Source: CAVZRC01 sp052148775 (lineage in GTDB: Bacteria > Planctomycetota > Planctomycetia > Isosphaerales > Isosphaeraceae). From it: a stretch of DNA of 21,368 bases. Shown piece after piece: positions 15,559-21,368 of the stretch. The notes under the pieces are model-generated. The model was not told the DNA's origin and ran no database searches. It was given only the letters and a program-made list of their open reading frames with translations. Each line of letters opens with the position of its first letter. Position 1 is the stretch's first letter. A program made the position numbers and the translations under genes. The stretch is taken from NCBI GenBank assembly GCA_052148775.1, contig JBKQHM010000330.1:1-21368 (forward strand), read 5' to 3'.

Positions 15559-16590
15559 TCAGGCTCGGCGATTGATCAGCTTGCCCAGGTCGTGGGTGAA
15601 CGATTCGAGGATCAGATTCATCGCGAGTCGGCGCTGAATATGATAATCGGCCTCGAGACATCGGTCGGCCAGTACGAGGACATCCTCGGGCTCGAGTCGG
15701 TGCGCCAGGGCCATCGCGGCGCGGCGATCATCATCGTCGGGGCAGGGGGGGGCCAGGCCGGCAGTCTGCCAGAGGACTCCCCGGAAGAACCGCGACAGCT
15801 CGCCGACCAGGAGGCTGGCACGCCGCCGCTGATCGACCGATTCTTTCCCCGATTGCTTGACGTGCTCGAGCACGCGATGGGCCACGGCGGGGGGATCGAA
15901 TCCATGGTCGGCGACCAGCTCGTCGATGAGCAGGCGGCGGAACCGCCCGAGTTCGGCGTCGGCCAGCCCGATGGCCCTCTGGATGCTGCCATCGCCGAGC
16001 GCCGCGAGCCTCGCGGCGGCCTCCTCGTCCTCGGCCACACCTTGTTCCAGCAGCAATCCGGCGATATCGCCCTGGGACAGCGGGTCGAATCGCACGACCT
16101 GGCAGCGCGAGACGATCGTCTGGAGCTGGACCTCGGCCGAGGTGCCGATCAGGATCAGCACGGCGCCCGGCGGCGGCTCTTCCAGGGTCTTCAAGAATGC
16201 GTTGGCGGCCTCGTCGTTCAGGTCGTCCGCGTCGTCGAGGATCGCGACCTTGCGAGCGCCTCGGGCCGGCTTGAGCGCGAACTGGTCGCACAGGTCGCGG
16301 ATCACGCGGATCGGCAGCTCATGCTTGTCCTCGGGACGCGCGAACTCGATGAAATCGGGGTGCGTCCCGGCCTCGACCTGGAGGCAGCCGGGGCATGCCT
16401 CGCACGGGTCGAGGTCGGCGGCGGGTCGGGCTTCGCAGAGCAGGGCCTTGGCCAGCTTCCTCGCGAACGTCCGCTTGCCGATCCCCTCGGGGCCGACGAA
16501 GAGTAGTGCATGCGGGAACCGCCCCTGCTGGAGGCTCCGGCGCAGTTCCGCCACGACCCGGTCATGGCCGCGGATCGAGTGCCAGGACAC
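15559..16590 (-). CDS. holB: DNA polymerase III subunit delta prime
   Basis: Clamp-loader subunit of the replicative polymerase. With the chosen GTG start the protein has 343 residues: MSWHSIRGHD opening, P-loop GPEGIGKR (33-40), a four-cysteine zinc module (Cys52, Cys63, Cys66, Cys69), a Walker B-like ILDDADDLN in place of the catalytic DExx of gamma/tau, LKTLEEPP, and the SRC sensor motif in TIVSRCQVVRF. The C-terminal collar region ends DLGKLINRRA. GTG 16590 follows GAGGT at about 5 nt and gives the usual start of the family; GTG 16602 (347 aa) is an alternative. The 5' end overlaps tmk by 29 bp, and tmk-holB adjacency is common in bacteria. Confidence 0.92.
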   Translation of the reverse strand: MSWHSIRGHDRVVAELRRSLQQGRFPHALLFVGPEGIGKRTFARKLAKALLCEARPAADLDPCEACPGCLQVEAGTHPDFIEFARPEDKHELPIRVIRDLCDQFALKPARGARKVAILDDADDLNDEAANAFLKTLEEPPPGAVLILIGTSAEVQLQTIVSRCQVVRFDPLSQGDIAGLLLEQGVAEDEEAAARLAALGDGSIQRAIGLADAELGRFRRLLIDELVADHGFDPPAVAHRVLEHVKQSGKESVDQRRRASLLVGELSRFFRGVLWQTAGLAPPCPDDDDRRAAMALAHRLEPEDVLVLADRCLEADYHIQRRLAMNLILESFTHDLGKLINRRA

Positions 16591-17263
16591 GGCCCACCTC
16601 ACTCTGGATTCGCTCGAAGACGACTTCTGGTCCCGCCGAGGCGTCGATCAGGACGATCGGCGCGCGATAGCACAACGACAGTGCCGAGCGCCGCCCGGTC
16701 CCGATCGCCGACTCGCGATAACCCTGGATCACGCGCTCTTGGTAATCGCCCGGCCGGTCCTCGATCCGGTCCCGCGCGGCCCCGACTCGGGTCCGGGCGA
16801 CGTCCAGGTCCACGTCGAGGATCAGGGTCAGGTCGGGACGGAGTCGGCCGGTGGCCACGTCGCCGACCACCGCGATCTGCTCGACCGGCAATCCCCCCGC
16901 ATACCCTTGATAGATGAGATTCGCCAGGAGGAACCGGTCGCAGACCACGACCCGGCCCGCCTCGAGGGCCGGCCGGATGATCTCCTCGACCATCTGCGAT
17001 CGGCTGGCCATGTACAGCAACATCTCGGATCGCAGCGAGATCGCTACCGAGTCGCGGTCCAGCAGGATGCCGCGGAGCCGCTCGCCGAGCGCCGTGCCGC
17101 CCGGGTCGCGACAGGTGACGACATCCAGCCCCTGGTCGCGGAGCCAATCCGCCAGCCGTGCGGCCTGAGTCGTCTTCCCGCCGCCGTCCGGTCCATCCAG
17201 GACCAGGAAGAATCCCGGATGAGCATGAGGGCGAGGTTCTTTCGTCTTCGCCTCCGTGGACAT
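16562..17263 (-). CDS. tmk: Thymidylate kinase
   Basis: Phosphorylates dTMP to dTDP in cytoplasmic dTTP synthesis. With ATG 17263 it has 233 residues: P-loop LDGPDGGGKTT (22-32), the CRDPGGT motif (51-57) and DRFLLANLIYQGYAGG (109-124), corresponding to the family DRY/H segment. RDRIEDRPGDYQERVIQGY (165-183) fits the LID region and the following helix. Length is normal plus about 15 extra N-terminal residues. ATG 17263 has GAGGG 8 nt upstream; GTG 17299 would add 12 residues. It overlaps holB by 29 bp. A 148-bp gap separates it from the NUDIX gene, so co-transcription with that gene is possible but not shown. Confidence 0.93.
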   Translation of the reverse strand: MSTEAKTKEPRPHAHPGFFLVLDGPDGGGKTTQAARLADWLRDQGLDVVTCRDPGGTALGERLRGILLDRDSVAISLRSEMLLYMASRSQMVEEIIRPALEAGRVVVCDRFLLANLIYQGYAGGLPVEQIAVVGDVATGRLRPDLTLILDVDLDVARTRVGAARDRIEDRPGDYQERVIQGYRESAIGTGRRSALSLCYRAPIVLIDASAGPEVVFERIQSEVGRVLALDPRP

Positions 17264-17411
17264 GTTCTCGGCCCTCTTTGAATCCGGTCCCTCACGCAAG
17301 GAAGGAGGCGGCTATCTCTCGGGACAACTTGCGGTCGATGTGGCCCAGTCTAACCGAGTCCTGCTCGATTTCCATCAGATCAGGCCGCCATGTGTCAGAA
17401 AAGCCGGAGCC

Positions 17412-17870
17412 TCAACCGGAGAGGAAGGCGTTGGCTTCGGCGAAGACCTGCCGAATCTTGTTGTGATACAGAAGGGCGCTGATCTGCTCGAAAGTGCCCC
17501 AGCGATACCATCGGCCGGACGGGTCTTCCATGTGCTCGGGGGAGCAGGCCAGCGGCGCGGCGTCACGGACCTCAGCGAGGTAGTAGGTCACGGTCTTGAT
17601 GATCTTGCGCCCGCGCCGGATGTAGGTGTACGAGAGGTTCCGTTCGAAACCCACATGGAAGGACCACTCGACCAGGGCGGTCTCCTCATGGAATTCGCGC
17701 GCGGCCGCCTCCTGGATCGTCTCCCCCGGCTCGACCCCGCCCTTGGGAAACTCCCATTTGGCGCGGGGGTTGCGGACCGTGGCCGAGTGGAGGACCAGGT
17801 ATAACGGCTCCTGATCGTCTCCCCGGCGGTAAGGAATGACGCCGGCGGATCGCTCGTGGAACGTGGTCAT
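17412..17870 (-). CDS. NUDIX hydrolase
   Basis: Hydrolase of the NUDIX family, which cleaves nucleoside diphosphates linked to another moiety. The 152 residues carry a near-complete Nudix box at 44-66 (G-x5-E-x7-REF-HEE-TAL), with all catalytic Glu and Arg residues present and Ala in place of the late Gly. The opening SAGVIPYRR and the KWEFPKGGVEPGE segment resemble diadenosine tetraphosphate hydrolase-like members, but substrate cannot be assigned. The ATG overlaps the stop of the lipoyl-like gene as ATGA, and no separate ribosome-binding site is visible, so translation is probably coupled. Confidence 0.9.
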   Translation of the reverse strand: MTTFHERSAGVIPYRRGDDQEPLYLVLHSATVRNPRAKWEFPKGGVEPGETIQEAAAREFHEETALVEWSFHVGFERNLSYTYIRRGRKIIKTVTYYLAEVRDAAPLACSPEHMEDPSGRWYRWGTFEQISALLYHNKIRQVFAEANAFLSG

Positions 17871-18187
17871 GTGAGAGGACGACGGGGCTGAGGATCTCCA
17901 CCGACGCGACCTTGGTCGCCCGCCGATCCGGAAGCGTCTTCCTCCGTCGCCGCGACGAGACCGAGGACGTACCCCGCCTCGACGCGATCGTCTTCCCGCC
18001 CATGGATCTCGGCCAGGAGCCCGGTCACCGGCGAAGGCACATCGAAGGTCGCGGGACCGGCCAGGACTTCCACCAGCCGTTCCCCTTCCCAGACACGCTC
18101 TCCCCGCGCGGCGAACCAGTAACTCACGATAATCGGAGTGTCCGGACCGGTACCCAGGTCGGGCAGGATCACAGGCGTCAAACGCAT
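17867..18187 (-). CDS. Short lipoyl/biotinyl-domain-like protein lacking the acceptor lysine
   Basis: Small 106-residue protein whose first about 80 residues follow the lipoyl/biotinyl fold of 2-oxoacid dehydrogenase E2 proteins: VILPDLG opening, SYWFAARGERVWEGERLVEV, then ATFDVPSPVTGLLAEI and AGYVLGLV. The hairpin turn that normally holds the modified lysine (D-K-A) reads G-P-A at 44-46, so no lysine is available. The C-terminal 25 residues are polar and probably disordered. It may be a structural or binding module rather than a carrier; function unknown. ATG 18187 follows a GGCGGGG stretch. An in-frame extension upstream to 18598 has no domain features. It overlaps the NUDIX gene by 4 bp. 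Confidence 0.75.
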   Translation of the reverse strand: MRLTPVILPDLGTGPDTPIIVSYWFAARGERVWEGERLVEVLAGPATFDVPSPVTGLLAEIHGREDDRVEAGYVLGLVAATEEDASGSAGDQGRVGGDPQPRRPLT

Positions 18188-18504
18188 GGTGAACCCCGCC
18201 TCGTATTGTATGCTCGTCGATATCGATCGGGGCGCCCGCCGATCAGGGCACCCCGACCACTTCAATTCCAGCTTATCCCGACTGATCCCCTTTCGCCAGA
18301 CAGATGTCGAGGCGATCCCGAAAGTCGCCGGACGGGCTGACCGCTCGACACGAATTTCGCGGCTTTCGACGCGCCATGCACGCACAAAATCGGCGAGGAA
18401 TCCACCGATCCTCGTGACCCACTGCGAGATCGAGGGGGGTTTTCCTCGCCTCGTAACTTCTTTCGCCCCACCATGTGGAGTCGCCATCCATGGTTGGTCC
18501 TGAC

Positions 18505-18534
18505 TTGTCATCGCGATCGCCCGGGGATTAGAAT
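18505..18534 (+). promoter_or_regulatory. Candidate sigma-70-type promoter for the redox fusion gene
   Basis: TTGTCA (18505-18510) and TAGAAT (18529-18534) are separated by 18 bp, each one mismatch from the housekeeping consensus. Transcription would start near 18541, giving a 5' leader of about 135 nt. Confidence 0.45.
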
Positions 18535-18663
18535 GATCGATGAAACACGAAGCTGTTGATGAGGGTCTGATCCATGTGATTCTGTTCCCCACGTCCAACG
18601 GACCTGTGCGTCGACGATGTCGTGGAAACGACGCATCCGATGAGGCTGTAGGCGGTCCATTTT

Positions 18664-18670
18664 GAAGGAG
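18664..18670 (+). promoter_or_regulatory. Shine-Dalgarno GAAGGAG of the redox fusion gene
   Basis: GAAGGAG lies 5 nt before ATG 18676 and fixes the start of the fusion protein. Confidence 0.75.
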
Positions 18671-18675
18671 TTGGC

Positions 18676-20685
18676 ATGTCCAGTCCCAGAATACCCAGCC
18701 GTTTCATGGCGGCCATCCTCGGCGTCGCCTGGATAGCGATCCTTTTCCTCCCCATGGCTGTCACGGCACAGGCCGGTCCGACCGACTCGCGGTCCGAGTT
18801 GCCGCTCGGTCGGGGACTCAATCAGCGGGTCTCGAACTTCACCCTCAAGAACGTCGCCTCCGATCGCACGGTCTCGCTCTATAGTTACGTGGGCAAGAAG
18901 GCGATCGTGCTGGTCTTCCTGGGAACGGATTGTCCCGTCGGCAATCTCTACGTGCCCCGTCTCATCGAGCTGAATCACGCCTATCAGAGCAAGGGCGTGA
19001 TCTTCCTCGGCATCAACTCCAATGCCCATGAGAGCGAGCAAGATGTCGCCAAGTACGTACGCGAGATGGGGGTCGACTTCCCGGTCCTGAAGGATACCCA
19101 GAACACGATCAGCGACCTGCTGCTGGTCGAGAGGACCTGCGAGACCCTCGTGCTCGACGGGATCGGCCGCATCAAATACCGGGGCGCGATCGACGATCAA
19201 TATCTACAAGGCAAGAGCAAGGATCACGTCGAACAGACGTATTTGCGCGACGCCCTGGATGCGCTCCTGGAGAATCGGCCGATCAAGGTCGCGGCCACCC
19301 GCGTCGAGGGATGCCTGCTGGATCGGGTTGAGCCCAAGCCGGTCGAGGCCTCGAAGGCCCCGCGGGTCCGGGCCGCCGCCCCCGCGATCACCGAGGCCCT
19401 GGTTTCCCGCGATCAAGAGCATCCGGTCAAGGTCGGGGTTGTTACCTATGCCGCCGAGGTCTCGCGGATCATCCAGGAAAAATGCCAGGGGTGCCACCGG
19501 CCCAATCAGGTCGGGCCGTTCTCACTCCTGAGCTATGACGACGCTCGTAAGCATTCGGCGATGATCCGGGAAGTGGTCGATGATCGGCGGATGCCCCCCT
19601 GGCATGCTGACCCACGATATGGGCACTTCAGCAACGATCGCAGCCTCTCGTCCAAGGAGCGGGCAACCCTCCTGGCCTGGATCGATCAGGGCACCCCGCT
19701 GGGCGACCTGAAGGTTTTGCCGGCGCCCCGGGCGTTTCCTGATGGCTGGTCGATCGGAAAGCCCGACGTCATCTTCGAGCTACCCGAGACGTATTACGTG
19801 CCCGCTCAAGGTGTCGTCTCCTACGTCTACTTCCGCATCCCGACGAATTTCAAGGAGGATCGCTGGATCCAGGCCGCCGAGGCGGTACCCGGCGATCCGT
19901 CGGTCGTCCATCACATCGTCGTATACCTGATGGATCGCAACAATGGACCGGGTCGAGGGAGAGGGCCGGGGCAGCATTTCTGCGGTTATGCGCCGGGCGA
20001 CCTGGGCACCGTGCTCCCCGAGGGGACGGCCAAGAAGATCCCGGCCGGCTCCGAATTGATCCTCCAGGTCCACTATACGCCGATCGGCCGCATCCGGGCC
20101 GACCGCTCCAAGGTCGGATTCATCTTCGCCAAAACCAAGCCGACCCGGCAGGCCTACACCATCGGAATCGCCAACCCCGATCTGATGATCCCGGCCGAGC
20201 GCGACGACGTGGCGGTGTCATCCGCGATCGAGGTGCCCCAGGATATGCGGTTGGTGAGTTTCATGCCCCACATGCATCTCCGTGGCAAGGACTTCAAGTA
20301 CACGATCACGAGGCCGGGCGAGTCCCCGCAGGTGGTCCTCTCCGTGCCCGCTTACGACTTCGGCTGGCAGACGTATTACGTGCTCAAGGAGCCGATCCTC
20401 CTCCCCAAGGGGTCGCGTATCGACTGCCTGGCCCACTTCGACAACTCGTCGAACAACCCCTACAACCCCGACCCGAAGAAACTGGTTCGCTGGGGCGAGC
20501 AGACGTTCGAGGAGATGATGATCGGCTATGTCGACCTGGACGTGCCCGTGGGCTCGCCGCCGATCGACGGCTCCGAGCTGCGACCGGCGTCAATCCGGGC
20601 GACGCAGAACGCGATCCAGGCGTTGCGTCGGCTGGGCTCCGGGAGCAACGCCGGCCCGAACCAGACGAAGCCCTCGGCCCGATAA
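18676..20685 (+). CDS. Exported redoxin - cytochrome c - copper monooxygenase-like (PHM/DBM) fusion protein
   Basis: Predicted periplasmic 669-residue protein. Domains in order: signal peptide (1 to about 32); AhpC/TSA-like redoxin domain (about 45-205) with LGTDCPVGN (Cys86); single-haem cytochrome c segment with CQGCH (Cys270, Cys273, His274) and possible axial Met306 in MPPWH; and a type-2 copper ascorbate-dependent monooxygenase-like region (about 365-630). Residues matching the peptidylglycine monooxygenase copper ligands are visible: His412-His413 (VHHIVVYL), His466 (LQVHYTP), His532/His534 (MPHMHLRG) and a Met in FEEMMIGY (614/615). It could be a haem-fed copper oxygenase, but no substrate is known. 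At 154-155 Thr-Cys stands where relatives have Thr-Pro, the usual thioredoxin-fold cis-Pro. A secreted-protein gene follows 12 bp later. Confidence 0.88.
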   Translation: MSSPRIPSRFMAAILGVAWIAILFLPMAVTAQAGPTDSRSELPLGRGLNQRVSNFTLKNVASDRTVSLYSYVGKKAIVLVFLGTDCPVGNLYVPRLIELNHAYQSKGVIFLGINSNAHESEQDVAKYVREMGVDFPVLKDTQNTISDLLLVERTCETLVLDGIGRIKYRGAIDDQYLQGKSKDHVEQTYLRDALDALLENRPIKVAATRVEGCLLDRVEPKPVEASKAPRVRAAAPAITEALVSRDQEHPVKVGVVTYAAEVSRIIQEKCQGCHRPNQVGPFSLLSYDDARKHSAMIREVVDDRRMPPWHADPRYGHFSNDRSLSSKERATLLAWIDQGTPLGDLKVLPAPRAFPDGWSIGKPDVIFELPETYYVPAQGVVSYVYFRIPTNFKEDRWIQAAEAVPGDPSVVHHIVVYLMDRNNGPGRGRGPGQHFCGYAPGDLGTVLPEGTAKKIPAGSELILQVHYTPIGRIRADRSKVGFIFAKTKPTRQAYTIGIANPDLMIPAERDDVAVSSAIEVPQDMRLVSFMPHMHLRGKDFKYTITRPGESPQVVLSVPAYDFGWQTYYVLKEPILLPKGSRIDCLAHFDNSSNNPYNPDPKKLVRWGEQTFEEMMIGYVDLDVPVGSPPIDGSELRPASIRATQNAIQALRRLGSGSNAGPNQTKPSAR

Positions 20686-20697
20686 ATGAGGAACTGG

Positions 20698-21368
20698 ATG
20701 ATGAACGCGATGTCCCGGATCGTGTCCTTATCCGCCACCCTGGCGATCGTCGCGATCGGAGGTCCCGGCCTTTCCAGGCCCGCTCGAGGAGTCGATGCGA
20801 AAGGCCGCGAGATCCCCGCGGCCTTCTCGTCCCTGGAATACCTCGTGGGGAAATGGAAAGGTCAGGCCGTACCCAAGGACTCTCCGCAGAGTTTCCGCGG
20901 CTGGCCCGAGTCGCATACCTGGGCCTGGATCTTCACGAAGGGGAAGCCGACGGGTCTCTCGCTCTCGATCACGGGCGGAAAGATCCTCGCCGACGGCAAG
21001 TTGACCTACGACCCCGCGCAGGGGCGTTATCGACTCGATGGAACCAGGCCGAAGCCGGAAGGCGGTCCCTTCGCTTTCGCCGGTACGATCGACGCCTCGG
21101 GCAAGATGCTGGTCCTCGAACAGGTCGGGCACGACTCGGCCGGAGGCCAGCCCCGCGGCACGATCCGCGTCTCGTTACGGCCGAACGCCAACTTCATCCG
21201 ATACACGATGTGGGTCGACCGGAAGGAACCCGGCGACGTGCAATTCAGCCGCAGCATCGAGGTTGGTCTGACCAAGGAAGGGGAGTCCCTGGCCGCTGGT
21301 GCGAGCAGCAGCGAACGTCCCAAGTGCATCGTGACCGGCGGGGCGGCGACCATGAGCCTGACCTACCA
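20698..21368 (+). CDS. Secreted protein of unknown function, 3' end outside the window
   Basis: My reading is open from ATG 20698 to the window end (223 codons). It starts MMNAMSRIVSLSATLAIVAI, a signal peptide-like segment. The body has FSSLEYLVGKWKGQ and many alternating polar/hydrophobic strands (GTIRVSLRPNANFIRYTMWV), suggesting a beta-barrel or lipocalin-like fold, with no family I can name firmly. Near the edge PKCIVTGGAATMSLTY resembles the first half of small metal-binding YHS/TRASH-like modules, whose second half would be a CCxxC-type segment beyond the window; this part is inference. GAGGAA lies 5 nt before ATG 20698. ATG 20701 and ATG 20686 are alternatives. It follows the redox fusion gene by 12 bp, so co-transcription is likely. 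Confidence 0.75.
   Translation, partial: MMNAMSRIVSLSATLAIVAIGGPGLSRPARGVDAKGREIPAAFSSLEYLVGKWKGQAVPKDSPQSFRGWPESHTWAWIFTKGKPTGLSLSITGGKILADGKLTYDPAQGRYRLDGTRPKPEGGPFAFAGTIDASGKMLVLEQVGHDSAGGQPRGTIRVSLRPNANFIRYTMWVDRKEPGDVQFSRSIEVGLTKEGESLAAGASSSERPKCIVTGGAATMSLTY

Larger units (their letters stand above)
18188..18675. other. Gene-poor region between lipoyl-like gene and redox fusion gene
   Basis: 488 bp divergent intergenic region. No open frame in it shows a domain, a ribosome-binding site or a plausible composition. The plus-strand promoter candidate at 18505-18534 lies in it. An inverted pair GGCGA-TCCCGAAAG-TCGCC lies near 18312-18330; I give it no function. Confidence 0.6.

Noticed and set aside
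15857..17281. A 474-codon plus-strand frame across holB and tmk
   Set aside because: Spans two well-supported minus-strand genes and has Ser/Arg-rich low-complexity composition.
18188..18598. N-terminal extension of the lipoyl-like gene up to 18598
   Set aside because: The extra 137 residues lack domain character; the fold begins exactly at ATG 18187, which has a plausible ribosome-binding site.

Overview
The window is GC-rich, densely coded bacterial chromosomal DNA. Several traits point to a planctomycete, probably Isosphaeraceae-like: a very long TolC-type lipoprotein with a proline-rich N-terminal half, a secreted FG-GAP protein with a basic N-terminus and an LE...LLS motif, a redoxin/cytochrome c/copper-monooxygenase fusion, and a short lipoyl-like protein. 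This taxonomic call is inference from protein style; there is no rRNA or tRNA in the window.

Positions 1-7393 (minus strand) hold a MacAB-TolC-type export operon, in transcription order: a 1123-aa outer-membrane factor, a HlyD/MacA-type adaptor, an ABC ATPase and an FtsX/MacB permease cut by the left edge. The first two genes overlap by about 110 bp and the next two by 4 bp. Positions 7394-8108 have no credible gene. Positions 8109-10568 (plus) encode a secreted protein with seven FG-GAP repeats, a 14-fold Pro-Thr stalk and a C-terminal domain, followed by a strong terminator.

Positions 10836-12958 (minus) are a two-gene unit, a gamma-glutamylcyclotransferase-like protein and a thiamine-diphosphate 2-keto acid decarboxylase, coupled by an ATGA overlap. 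A 250-bp spacer with direct repeats separates it from a minus-strand JmjC/cupin-like dioxygenase, which is divergent from a plus-strand Ppx/GppA-family protein. Positions 15559-18187 (minus) carry a lipoyl-like protein without the acceptor lysine, a NUDIX hydrolase (ATGA overlap), thymidylate kinase and DNA polymerase III delta prime (tmk-holB overlap).

Positions 18676-21368 (plus) hold the redoxin/cytochrome c/PHM-like fusion behind a plausible promoter, then a secreted protein cut by the right edge. The window is mostly ordinary chromosome. The least explained points are the lysine-less lipoyl protein coupled to a NUDIX enzyme, the three-domain redox fusion with cysteine at the usual cis-proline site, the very long outer-membrane factor, and a perfect hairpin inside the ABC ATPase gene that encodes an apparent insertion. 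I see no mobile element, CRISPR array or phage gene.
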